Part shown: positions 46,360 through 57,960 of the stretch, one piece after another
Layout: each line of letters opens with the position of its first letter
How positions within the stretch are numbered: position 1 is the stretch's first letter
DNA from: Capillidium heterosporum
Lineage: Eukaryota; Entomophthoromycota; Entomophthoromycetes; Entomophthorales; Capillidiaceae
DNA length: 64,000 bases
NCBI GenBank assembly: GCA_016630905.1
Contig: WBMQ01000009.1
Location: 620,001 to 684,000 of the forward strand
Reading direction: 5' to 3'
Made by a program: the position numbers and the translations under genes
Notes under the pieces: model-generated
Told to the model about the DNA's origin: nothing
The model's input: only the letters and a program-made list of their open reading frames with translations
The model's database searches: none

Positions 46360-47656
46360 ATGATCGACGAATCGAGTATCGAGACCAGTCGTCTCCTCAA
46401 CCACCAGTCTTCCAGTTACACCTTGGCCTTTGACGAGACTACCAATCCCGACCCTTTGAATTTGGAGCGGTTCAAGACTTCTGAATCCTACCTAACTCAC
46501 CTCAAGTCGACAAAGAAGCATGACCTCGTCGAATTTTATCAGAATCAGAACGAGTTAATAGAAGAGCTTTTGAGCTCCAACTCCCCAGTAGTTGCCGAAG
46601 ATACTACTGCTCAACTTTTTAAGTTGAAAGTAGCCATCTATGGATCAGTGTTTGCCAACGTACTATTGTTTTTGCTGCAGCTGTACGCCGCCATAACTAC
46701 GGGGTCTCTTTCCCTATTCGCGACTATGGCTGACGCCTTCATGGATCTTTTAAGTTCGGTTATTTTGCTGCTGGCCGGTAAGGCTGCCGAACGTAACAAC
46801 CACTTCAAGTACCCTACTGTAAATTTTTATCATGGTTTTGTATTAATAAAATTTTAGGGTAAGAGTAGATTGGAAACGGCCGGCATCATCGTATTCTCCT
46901 CACTCATGTCTACTGTATCCATTCAGCTCATGGTAACTTTTACTTTTAACATAAAGACTTATATAGTTAGATTGAAGGTATCTCAGCTCTAATCAGCGAA
47001 CAACACAGTGTGACTTTGGATGCCATTTCGATAGGATGTGTCGTCTTAGCTTTAATTACCAAGATAGGCCTGTACTTCTACTGTATCGCTTTGAGCAAGT
47101 ACCCTAGTGCCAACATCTTAGCTTTGGACCACCGCAACGACATCATCGTCAACATGTTTGGTCTGTCCATGTCCCTACTTGCCGATCGACTTTACCCTTG
47201 GATTGATCCCGTTGGATGCCTTCTAGTAGCCCTCATCATCCTCAAGTCGTGGGTCACCACTGCTTTGGAGCACATCGATCTGATCGTAGGTAAATCGGCT
47301 GACGTCAGCTTCTTGAAGAAACTGACCTACCTCTGTAAGTTTAATAACATTTGATTTTACTGAATTAGTATAGCGATGACTCACGACAATCGTATCGTAC
47401 AGATTGACACCTGTAGGGCTTACCATGTAGGTAATAATGTTTTCGTCGAAGTTGACATTGTATTGGACCCTACCACTCCCTTACGCCAGTCGCACGACAT
47501 CGGTGAAACTTTGCAGGTACCATCTATTTATTTAGAACTTTTCTAAATGTTTTAAAGATTAAGCTGGAGCAAATCCCCGAAGTTGAACGTGCCTTCGTCC
47601 ACGTCGACTACGAGTCCTTCCATAAACCAGAGCACCGGGCCAGCTTCGCCGAATGA
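46360..47656 (+). CDS. Cation diffusion facilitator, Mn-type, five exons
   Basis: A membrane antiporter that moves divalent metal out of the cytosol in exchange for protons. Exons 46360-46818, 46858-46932, 46971-47334, 47374-47516 and 47558-47656 give 379 residues; introns are 38-41 nt. Six hydrophobic segments follow a soluble N-terminus of about 95 residues. The metal site motifs are D-x-x-x-D in TM2 ([10 protein letters not shown]) and D-x-x-x-D in TM5 ([11 protein letters not shown]). In this family D-x-x-x-D/D-x-x-x-D marks the manganese group, while zinc carriers have H-x-x-x-D. The C-terminal cytosolic domain ends [17 protein letters not shown], usual for the group. Confidence 0.93.
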
Positions 47657-48538
47657 GTTCAAATCTTTGCAACTAATTAACCACTAATTCGTGGACTTAC
47701 TTAGGATGGGTCAGGTACGTATTTAGTTGTTAGATACACTGGTTCGTACCACTTTCTACTTGCTTTTACCTCATTCCTTACCTCCATTCTCAATTTTAGA
47801 CTTTCCATTTCTAATTTGACGATTCCGCGCCTTTAACTTTTGTTTTCTTCACTAATAAATCCAGTACACGTTAGAACTCATTTGTAAATATGGTTATATA
47901 CGCTGTAGTAGCTAAAGTTGAATTAGATCGAATTGTTGAAAATAAGGTATTTATATTTGATAAAGGTTTTATTAGTTGGATATATTGACTATAATTTAAT
48001 ACAAGGTGAACTTGTTATTAGTTAGTATAGTGCTATCTTTTTATATAGAGCATATATACACTCCTATCTAATACAGAAAATTTCAACATATCAAATTTTC
48101 TAAATGGTAATAGTACTATAATTACTTGAACAAATACTCATATTTATAAAGCTATAGGCTTTATTAATAAACAAGCGATTTCAATATATTTTCTCAACTA
48201 TATATACTTGATTTAAAAAATAGCATTCCCATTACAAAGTTTATATAAAAAATAAATTTTAATAAATTAACAGCAAACTCTAATTTAAACTATGCCTGAG
48301 ATAGTTTGTAGTTGCTCATTTTTTAGTTGTAATCGCTGTAAGTAAAAGTATAATATACTTTAGTTTATCAAACTACGGCGGCTTTTATAAAATAAATATA
48401 TCTATCATTTAATCAGAATAGAAAGCCAAGTGATGTTGATTATTTAATAACAACCTGCTTTATATACTCTTACTTATAAACGACAATAGAGCTTATGAGA
48501 TATGTACTTTGATACTTTGTGCTTTTAGCTTTACGTGT
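47657..48538. other. Intergenic region between convergent genes, 882 bp
   Basis: Very AT-rich 3' flanks of the CDF and RPB7 genes; nothing else supported. Confidence 0.5.
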
Positions 48539-49348
48539 CTAGTATACCTCCTTCATATCACTTGACATGAGGTCTCGGTCCTTTTTGTAAAGACCAAGAT
48601 ACTCATCAGCAATCGAACCGATAGCTACCTATAGGTAGTGTAAAGTGGAGGCATTTCAGTGAACTTTGAAATTTTAAAAAGAAATCTTACGATGTTGGCA
48701 GCATCACTACGGGTGCTGACGATCTTAATTCTCAGACCAGTATCCTTCTGGATGACCTATTTAAAGTAAATATATCTACACATCTAAATATTACCGCCGA
48801 TTCGGAGCGGAAGCATGGGGTCAAGGTAGCTTCGTCATATTCAAAGTGCTTGGGGATGTTCTACTTAACTTAGCCTATTTGTAAATTTAAAAAAACTACC
48901 AGCTTCGATATGAATACACTTAGAGGCCCCACGTTGGCGAAGAAACCTTGCTACGAAATAAGACTAAATAACTAATAGAGCAGTTACCGAATTCACTGAA
49001 AGAACGACCGCATCGACTACCTCACCTTTGAAAGGCTTTAAGACAACTGCCTTGTATTTTATATCGAATTCGGCTAGCCCGGAGCCGGGGATAATCTTGC
49101 CACTGGAGATGGCCAAGATCTGCACAACCGTTATTATATAACCAAACCTACCCGAACATTTGCCTTCCACATCAGCATGTAGTTTACCTTTTATCAAGTT
49201 TCGTAAGTCGGAGCCAAAGTAGGAAGGGTGCAGCTGGATGCTGTGGGTCATCTCTTTCTAATTTAAAAAATGAAATGTAAATGGCTAGCTCATTAAGCAA
49301 AATGTGAAACAAAATCAAATTTTAAAAGATGCTTACTAGGAAAAACAT
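48539..49348 (-). CDS. RPB7: RNA polymerase II subunit Rpb7, six exons
   Basis: Rpb7 pairs with Rpb4 as the stalk of RNA polymerase II, which binds emerging RNA. Exons 49348-49337 (four codons, MFFL), 49257-48988, 48950-48900, 48860-48795, 48756-48691 and 48628-48539; introns are 79, 37, 39, 38 and 62 nt and all in phase 0. The product is 184 residues. Family blocks: MFFLKE start, LHPSYFG, then KYKAVVLKPFKGEVVDAVV ending the first domain, then QGFFANVGPLSVFISKL and VIQKDTGLRIKIVSTR of the S1/OB fold, then AIGSIADEYLGL. The last dozen residues (KKDRDLMSSDMKEVY) extend past the usual end. Five introns in 555 coding bases is high for this window. Confidence 0.95.
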
Positions 49349-50212
49349 TTTTGAAATTTATCTCTTTGCTTATTCAATCGTGGAAATTTGAGTAGTTGGA
49401 TTCGCTGACTTTTGTAGGTTGGAGTACTTGGAAAGTAAAAAGCTAAGTCTAGTAAACTAAAGTCCTTTCTATAGATTTAATAAGAAATCAACTGATGATT
49501 GGTTAGACTCTGAGACTATATAGATGACATCATATCCATATATTTGTCTTCAAACAGCCATGATCTTTCCAAAGTATAGAAGAGCTTCAAAAATCGGAAG
49601 TAGGTTCTAAAATCCACCTTACATATTTCCAGTAAAGGGAGAGACTTTTGATATCTACTATTTATAACACAATTTTGTAAATTTAGGTATTAGTATAAAT
49701 TTACCAACTGTACAAAAGCAACTGAGATTCAGTTTCGATGTACAGTTGAGTTGATGGGAAATATATTACTTTTGGCACATAAATTCTGAATTGATATCCA
49801 AAGTTACTTTATATTAAAGCCACCTACTAATATATTGTTTATAATAAGGGTGTATATAACAGTTTAATCTATACTTGCTAATAAAAAGAGTAGTATTGTA
49901 TAGATGGCTAATTTGCCATTTTAGAAATTTGAATGCCATACTACCGGGTATATCTAAATGTATTCAGAGATACATTAAATTACAGGCATACTAAAAAGGT
50001 TAGCTTTCAAATAATAGACGCTGTATAATTTTAGGAGATACTAAATGTTAACTTTATTCAAGTGTTAGTTAAGAATCTTAGAAAGCTTGCTTAGCATAGG
50101 CATCGAGTAAATCAAAGTGAATTTAACAATAGATATTCATCTTATATCTCTTTATAGTGCTTCGTGACTATTATAAATCAATCTTTGGATGTAACAATCG
50201 TATTATCAGCCT
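49349..50212. other. Intergenic region, 864 bp
   Basis: RPB7 promoter and spacer up to the second Hsp70 relic. Confidence 0.5.
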
Positions 50213-51773
50213 TTAAAACCATATGTACAATATCTTCTTTGGACAATCGGTTATCGAGCTGGTGATTTTAATTTTGTTGGGTTCATTTTTGAACTTGCAT
50301 ATAACTAAAACTTTCAAAATATCATCGAAATCGATTTGGAAGGTCATATAAAAGGAAGGGATTCTACTTGAATATTCAGGAAGGTTAAATGGCTCAAATG
50401 ACTCAAATGACTCTAGCACGCGGTTGTTCCAGGGTACGGTATATTCGCCTTCGAAGATCTGCATAGGTATAAGGGGTTAGCTATCTTCTAGGCAGCTATT
50501 TCGACCAATTTGAACGAGGCAGTGGTTTAGTGGCATGTGTGGGTTTCTAAATGTGGGTCTCCAGGTACAATGCCAATGAATAAGGTGATGACATCGCAAA
50601 CTACTATATTTTTAATCTTTTTGGAGATATCCCTGGTCAGGATAACGGCTTGGACGATTGCATCGTAGGCGACCGATTCGTCAGAGTTGACGGTCAAATT
50701 GAGTTCCTTACTGTCGAAAAAGTCGAGGATGAGCTCCTGGATCTTGGGTATTTTGATTGAATCACTGATCAATAAGACTTTGTAAACTTAAGGTTTGTCG
50801 ACATTAGCACCTTTGAGAGTACTTTCGATTGATTCTAATATGAAGCTGAAAAGGTCCTAGCACAGTGTCTTGAAAGTGGTGCGAATGATCGTGGTGCAGA
50901 GGTTGCTAGATTTGGGCAGGAGGCTAACTCCAATAGTCGCCCGAATGGCTGAAAAGAAGACTCACTTGGCACATTCAGCCAAAGTATATAGCCTTTGCAT
51001 GGTACTGGTATCAAATTTCGGATCCCTGAAGTTTCTGCGATATACCTTCTTAGCCAAGTAGTCTATCAAACAGTCGTTAAAATCCACACTATCCAAATGA
51101 GTATCACTGGCGGTAGTATCAATTTTACCTATACGATCGTTAGTTGCGATTAGAATTACGTCCAAGGTACCGCCACTAAGATCGAAAATGAGGACATGCT
51201 TGACACTGGTGGTATTTTTAGGCAAGTTGTAGGCGATGGTGGTGGTTGATTATTCGTTGATAATGGTATGGAATTAAGGTTTGTGATGTGCCCAGAATCC
51301 TTGATGACTTGACGCTAGATATCTGTGTAGTAGACTGGGGTGGTGATTACGGCATCAATAACTTTGATACCGAGGTAGATCTCCAAAGCTTAGCATACCT
51401 TAGTGAGAAATATAATGATGATCTCTTCAGGTGTAAAATTCTTAGTCTCATTTGAAATCAGTTTGGATGTCAAAATTTTCATTGTCATTGATGACCTTGA
51501 AGGCTCAACACTTGATATCTGATTGAATTTCACTGTTTCTAAACTAGCGACTGATTAAATGTTTGACATTTCATATAGTGTTTTTGAAGTTGATAATAGT
51601 TTAAATTTCAGCAGTAATACCGATCAAGCATTCAGTACTTGTAAATGAGACGTACGAAGATGCAAAAATTCTGCCTTGATCTATGGCAATAATTTCAGCA
51701 TGGTCGTTTTGCCAGATACTTGTACGTGAGTAGATATTTTCCATTTGATTTTGATAGTCTTTCCTTTGGTCAT
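50213..51773 (-). pseudogene. Hsp70 pseudogene 2
   Basis: Decayed Hsp70 from the start codon region (ATG-ACC-AAA-GGA near 51773) to the equivalent of the substrate-binding beta domain. Recognisable pieces: SIWQNDHAEIIAIDQG, then HVLIFDLSGGTLDVILIA, DTHLDSVDFNDCLIDYL, SIKIPKIQELILDFFDS, NSDESVAYDAIVQAVILT, and MQIFEGEYTVPWNNRVL through FQIDFDDIL. Stops and frame changes are frequent. The match ends around the equivalent of [11 protein letters not shown], with no lid or EEVD tail. The 5' flank also resembles the intact gene: a TTTTATA element at 51828-51834 and an AATTTGAATAA stretch stand at nearly the same distances. Confidence 0.92.
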
Positions 51774-53319
51774 TATATTTGAATTTGAATAAGCGAGAGC
51801 GATGTTTGGATATTTTAGGTTGATGCCTTTTATATCTTTTCTTCATGTTCTGATTCTATATTTAGTCAAATTTATACTATTTTACTACACTTAAATTATA
51901 TGTCGATTTCAGAATATCTATATCTTGGGCACTGGTAATATAGCAACGTTTTTTTGAGTTTAATCATCAACATATTGAGTTATAAAGCATATATTTTAAA
52001 AATATTCGTATCTATCAATATTTACCACATGTATGGAAAAATGTACTTGCGGCATTTAAACTCCATTTGTACATTTCAATGTTACATCTCTAAGTTACTA
52101 TTGTAGGGGTCTTTCGATGTCTAATACCCCATTTGTAGCCAATTTCAGCATGGGTGACCTATCTTTCCAAATCTAAAAGGTGGTCTAAGCGATGTGGATT
52201 TCTTCAAACGAAAGTAACAAGCTATGACTATATCTGCCAAATTAAGAAGGTTTTACGAACAATAACACTTTTACAAAATAAAATCCATTCCATTCAGTTC
52301 AAGGTAATTTTTCTAAACTTAGCTAGTTCTTTTCATAGTTGAGTGAGCATATTTGCCAAATACTCCTATATAAAGGACTTATATAACTAAGCTCACTATT
52401 ATTTGAGAAAAATGCAGTAGAACTAGTGCAATGAAAATATATAGCAGCTTTTAGTTTATTTCACTGAAGTTTACATTGGTTATTCAACTTAAATATTACC
52501 AAAGTTAAATACAATATTCTATCTCATGAAAACAAAAATAGTATAGTTCATGTGAAAAACTCCAATAATTTGGAAAATAAAATATGTGATCAGCTAACTT
52601 GAAAATACCCATGTGTAAACCTCTACGAGATGGGCGGGAGTGTTGTACTATTCCTTACATATTATTGGTATAAAAAGACTTCAAAGTCCATCAATGAAGC
52701 CGTAGCCTCTTAAGTAAAACAGTGGTCCCAATAAATAAACATTTAATCAATACTGATGGTAGACATTGTACTTGCAAAAATTTCAAAATTTTCTTTTTAA
52801 AAAACTTCATTGATGGGAACTTTAGATATGAGTAATCTTTTTGGATCTAAAATCGATGCTACTCAAGCTAGTAGTCGTAAAGGATAGATAAGACTTATTC
52901 CCATTTGAATACAGCCCTAAGTTTTCAGTAAGCTTACGAAAACTTGATATATATATATCTCCACTATTGACAAGCATACTTTATACTTTTAAACTTCGTT
53001 TTGAATATTATATCGCAAGGAATGGGCACTACAGAAACATAATGGGATATTGACGTTCTTGTATCTGTATGAATTGCATAAACATACCGACAGTAAGCTT
53101 AAATTAAAGCGTAGTTATAAACATATAGAAAGCTCAACTTAAAGGTAATCGAAATTTATTTTAAACTAGGCAAAATCATACAAAATGCTGAGGAAAAAAG
53201 ACATTGGAATGACCTTGCAAAGACCTTACTCAAGTGCAGCTATTGAGATTTACGAATGTGTGTGTAGATATTTGGAGGGACAGCTGTGTTGAAAGTGTTT
53301 CTAACTAAATAGAAATGTC
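51774..53319. other. Intergenic region, 1.5 kb
   Basis: First 70 bp keep a relic of the Hsp70 promoter (TATA sequence on minus strand near 51828). The remainder is AT-rich without supported genes. Confidence 0.5.
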
Positions 53320-54362
53320 ATATCTACCTATGTTCTTTTTACCAACAGCAAGCAACTAATTGGAGATGGTGTCAAGGACCAAGTAATAACTAACCTTTCA
53401 AATACTGTACTCAGTACCAAAAGTATGATCGATCACCTATTTTATGATAAAAATGTTCAGGGCATGAGTAATTGATCCTTTAAAGTTATCAACAACGGTA
53501 AAGAGCCTACCATTCAAATTGTATTTAAAAAAGAAATCAAGTGACTCACCTCAAAGAGATCTCCACCATCACTATCACTAAACTGCATCGAATTTTAGAG
53601 GCTAACCTTGATACTAAATTTATCGATATCGTGCTTACGATTCTAGCTTACTTTGATAACACTCAATGTGAAAAAACGAAGAGTTTTGCATACTTGGCTG
53701 ACCTTGACACTATAAGTCTCACAACTAAACCGGCTGTGACTGCTATCGCCTACAGTCTACACAAGTCCATCTTGAAGAAAAACGCCCTTGTCTATCATAT
53801 CGGTGGTCGTACCTTGAATTTAATAGTACTCAAAGTTAAAGATGGCAGCTCCAAGGACCTAACAAACTCTGTGAACCTGTACTTTAGCGACGAGCATTTC
53901 ACCGATATTCTACTGTGAGCTCTCATCGCAAAATTCAATGGTGGTAGTGAAAGGAATATGTTGAAAGATACTTGTACCCTTGAAAAGCTATACATCGCGG
54001 CCAAAGAAGCTAAATTTGCCCTCTTGCTCGATACTGAGACTACTATCAAAATTGACAAGTTGTATAACAGTATCAACTTCTACATATTCATTACACGTTT
54101 TCAGTTTGATATTTTACTAGATGGCTTAATCGAGAATGCTTTGTGCCTAGTTGGGAAGGTTGTCTACAATGTTGGGCTCCACAAATCAAACATTTATCAG
54201 GTTTTACTTGCCAGTGGATCGTTGCGTATCCATTTTATTAAGAGCATTCTCTCCTATTACTATTTAGGTTGGAAATGTATGACCCGTAAAAATCCAAAGA
54301 AAATGGTTGTTTACAGCGCAGCTGTACAGGCCACAATACTTACTAATATCATATCCCAGTGA
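53320..54362 (+). pseudogene. Hsp70 pseudogene 3
   Basis: The most decayed copy. It starts at the equivalent of [14 protein letters not shown] (read as TYVLFTNSKQLIGD), continues NTVLSTKSMIDHLFYDKNVQ, then after stops KEISTITITKLHRILEANLD, KPAVTAIAYSLHKSI, ALVYHIGGRTLNLIVL, and in another frame TCTLEKLYIAAKEAKFALLL, YNSINFYIFITRFQFDILL and VVYSAAVQATILTNI. It ends abruptly at the equivalent of ILTGDTSEK, inside the ATPase domain. Orientation is opposite to pseudogene 2. No promoter relic was noted on its 5' side. Confidence 0.9.
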
Positions 54363-55728
54363 ATCCAAGGCCTCTAATTGAATATAGGTGAGCTGCGTAA
54401 GCAGTTGGTTTGTAGTTTTTATACTATTTAATAAAAGTTGCACTAGAGATTTTCTATATAGGTCTACTTTCTTTTTTTGATACCTAAAGCGAAATAAGTA
54501 CATTTAAACGCATGCATTCAGTACCTATAAAGTTCAGTATTAAACTAAAGTACTTATATACAGGCTATGTTAAAAGCTTAAACCGATGGTTGGCATCTCA
54601 AATTACAGTTTAGTTATATGTTAATGATAGCATAGCTACCTAATACCAGTACCAAGGTATAATATCCATTTTTAAGATACAGTGAAGCTCTCATCTCTTT
54701 AGTAGGCGTAAGTGGCCTTGGAGGGACGGACTTACTTCCTAGATTTCAACCACTTCAATTTGTGCTAAGTTAGAATAAAGTTGTGTTGAAATATATAGGC
54801 TAATATACTTCATATTTTTCATAGCTTATATTATATCAAATAAAGCTGAAGGGTAGCAAATTTGGAGCTAAAAGGGTGTACACGGTGGCGCAGCCTTTAC
54901 TAAAGGTAGGTGGAGGGTAATTTTTCTTCAGTTACCCAGCCTACACTTGATTTCATCCTTGAAATAGATATTCAGGTGTTTTATATACTAGGTTCCAAAG
55001 TTTTTGGAATGGATAGCTACCCTGGAAACTCCAAATTTGAAATGTAGCTTAGTAGATAGAATAGTATATATTGACAAGCTGAGGCCACTGACTTGGAAGT
55101 TTAGTCGATTATGTACATGTTAGATAGCGTGCCTATATATTTTTATCCTAATCTTTGAAAGCCTCCTTGCACCAAGCTGCTATAAGGCAGCAATTTCTTA
55201 GGGTCGGTTCTATATCTAAGGACAGAACTGCAAGCCCTCTTATCCACAACTAAAGTTTCTGTAGCCATATTACAAGGTATACCATCTATAAAAACAAGCA
55301 ATTAGCTATGGTACTGAAGTAGAGTAGGTTGTACTAGAGTTTTTTGATGATAAGGTAGATTTTGCATCAGTTATCAGTTACGATGAAGCGCATATCAAAT
55401 CTGTATTTCTTGTGAGCAAATGACTTTAGTCGGCTTGAATGTACTTTTTTAACTAATATATAGCTAAAATGTCGTACATTCGTCCTAAATGTTGTACTAC
55501 AAACTTGATCGTAGATATAGTAAACACTTTTAGTATATATTCAGCCTATCTATCGAAAACTCTTCAAATGTCGTTTATTTATCACATAACCTGACGATGT
55601 CAAAACTCGGCTTGGTTCTCTTTAGCCGTATTGTATTAAAAACTACGACTGTATATTTACGTCGATTGATAACTTTAAGGCTAAATTAGTCCAATGAGCT
55701 GCTATCAACCTAATCACGTTTATCACAG

Positions 55729-55908
55729 CCTTATCAAATTCCTGACGTTCTATTTTTGGATAGGCACCACAGTTACTATGAACTTGAAGCCCAGGTTATG
55801 TCCGATAAGACCATTGATTTAAAGGATTGGATGAGTCAAGTACAGAAGCTTCCCAAGATGTATCCAAATGACAAAAGTTTAATCTCAGAAACTTCGGACT
55901 TTGGATAA
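55729..55908 (+). other. Coding-like fragment, possible last exon or relic
   Basis: After a good acceptor (TTTATCACAG, preceded by a CTAAT branch-like site) a frame of 59 codons reads PYQIPDVLFLDRHHSYYELE, later MSDKTIDLKDWMSQVQKLPK, and ends ISETSDFG then TAA. Composition is coding-like and unlike the AT-rich flanks. I cannot find the upstream exon or name the protein. It may be the tail of a dead gene. Confidence 0.3.
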
Positions 55909-55945
55909 TGTTTAGGTAAGCCTAGATTGGGATTGGATTGCCACG

Positions 55946-55953
55946 TATAAATT
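55946..55953 (+). promoter_or_regulatory. TATA element of NADH dehydrogenase gene
   Basis: TATAAATT about 157 bp before the chosen ATG; a start of transcription near 55976 would give a leader of about 125 nt. Confidence 0.35.
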
Positions 55954-56102
55954 GCTGGATCAACTTTTTTTAGAAAGTTTTTGATTCATCAAAGCGAGGA
56001 GTGGAAATTTGGTTTAGAACTTCTGTATACAGCAACGACAACGACAACAGCATTGGCATCCAACCTTTCATCCATATAAATATACAACATCATATACCTA
56101 TA

Positions 56103-57960
56103 ATGATCAATCGTCTAACCCTTAGATCGACGAGCCAGTTGAGGCAACTCAAGTTGGTCAACCTCCATAGGACACCTATCGTAAGCCGTTCAGTCCAGCA
56201 ACTGAGTGTACGCCACTACAGCCAAAACAATGAGGGCAACAGCAACAGCAAGAAATCCATCCCAACCTACAAGAAAGTTTTAAAATACGGAGGTTATGGA
56301 GCAGCTCTCTCACTAGGTCTAGTTTTCTTGACCGTGGGTGTAAGTGCCATCTTACACAACCGACCTAGCGACGGTGAGCAGCCCGATACCAAGCGTAAGG
56401 TGCCCGAAGGACGTAAGCGAGTAGTAGTACTAGGTACCGGTTGGGGAGCCACCTCCCTCATCAAGGCGTTGGATCCCAAGACCTACGACGTCATAGTAGT
56501 CTCCCCCCGTAACTACTTCCTGTTCACCCCTCTACTCCCCTCCTGTACCGTAGGTACCTTGGAACCTCGATCCATCATTCAATCTATCCGCTACATCATC
56601 CGTCACAAGGGCGGCAACATCGGGTTCATTGAAGGCGAATGTACCAAGATCGATGCTACTTCTAAGGAGATCGAAATCAACGAGTCCTGCACCGGTTCGG
56701 AAGCCCCTGCCCGTAAGATGAACTATGACTACTTGGTAGTCGCCTGCGGTGGTGAGACAGCTACTTACGGCATCGAAGGTATTAAGGAGCATGCCCTCTT
56801 CCTCAAAGAACTTTGGGATGCCAAGAAGATTCGATCTGCCTTATCCGATCGTATCGAAGCCGCCACCTCCTCCAAGTTGGACCCAGCTGAGCAGAAACGT
56901 CTGTTACATATGGTCGTAGTTGGAGGTGGTCCTACCGGTGTCGAATATGCTGCCGAGTTGCACGACTACCTCAAAGAAGATCTACGCAAATGGTATCCCG
57001 ATATCGCCGATAAGGTCGTCATCTCTTTGATCGAAGCTCTACCACATGTACTACCTTCCTTCTCCAAGGAACTGATCAAATACACCGAAAGTACCTTCAA
57101 GAGTAATCAGATCGACGTACATACCAAGACGGCCGTCCAAAAGATCACCAAGACTCATATGATCGTCAAGAATCCTCAAGGCGAGCTAGAAGAAGTACCT
57201 TACGGTAATATTTTGAAGACTTAAATTGTTAAATAGCTTTAATAGGTTTATTGGTATGGGCTGCCGGTAACACAGTCCGACCGGTCATCCGTGACCTTAT
57301 GTCGCAATTCCCCAAGGAGCAGACCAACCGGTACCTTTTTTAAAACTCTATCAAGCCTAACTTCTTATTTTACAAAATAGACGTGGTGTCTCGGTTGATG
57401 ACCGCCTGTTGATGAAGGGTAGCGACAACATCTTCGTTATCGGTGACGCTTCCTCGACTTCCTACGCTCCTACTGCTCAGGTAGCTTCCCAGCAGGGTAA
57501 GTACCTCAGTAAGCTGATCCACCGATTGGCTTCCGGTGAGGACGATGCCAGCACCTTCCAGAAACATAAGCCTTTCCAGTATACCCACAACGGTTCTTTG
57601 GCGTAAGAAAAGTTTGAAATTACAATGTGAACTGATTGGTATATTTTTTGGAATGTAGGTACATTGGTTCGGAGAAAGCTATTGCCGATATCCCTCTCAT
57701 GAACAACGTCAACTTGCCAGTTGGTGGTGCCAGTAAGAATTATTTTTCGTATTTGGAATCTATTTACTGATCCTATTGTTTCTTTCTATTATAGTGACCT
57801 ACCTCTTCTGGAAGTCAGCTTACCTCTCCAAGTAATTACTTTATTCTTATTCCTTTGGTCTAATTTGCCTTTTAGCTTGTTTTCGGTACGTAACGCAACC
57901 TTGGTTGTATTGGATTGGACCAAGAAGTTCACCTACGGCCGTGATATCTCCAAAGAGTAA
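56103..57960 (+). CDS. Type II NADH:ubiquinone oxidoreductase (NDE/NDI), six exons
   Basis: A rotenone-insensitive, non-proton-pumping mitochondrial dehydrogenase that passes electrons from NADH to quinone. Exons 56103-57204, 57246-57330, 57381-57602, 57659-57732, 57797-57833 and 57876-57960 give 534 residues. Frame upstream of 56103 lacks an ATG, so MINRLTLRSTSQLRQ is the start and a typical mitochondrial presequence. A hydrophobic segment at about 64-83 fits external (NDE-type) enzymes. FAD-binding GTGWGAT is at 111-117 and NADH-binding GGGPTGVEYA at 274-283. Later blocks: VIGDASSTSYAPTAQVASQQ and the C-terminal membrane anchor region FWKSAYLSN...WTKKFTYGRDISK. Introns are 41-64 nt. Confidence 0.95.

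Larger units (their letters stand above)
54363..56102. other. Intergenic region, 1.7 kb
   Basis: Mostly AT-rich. It contains one coding-like fragment (55729-55908, listed separately) and a TATAAATT element at 55946-55953 for the NADH dehydrogenase gene. Confidence 0.5.
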
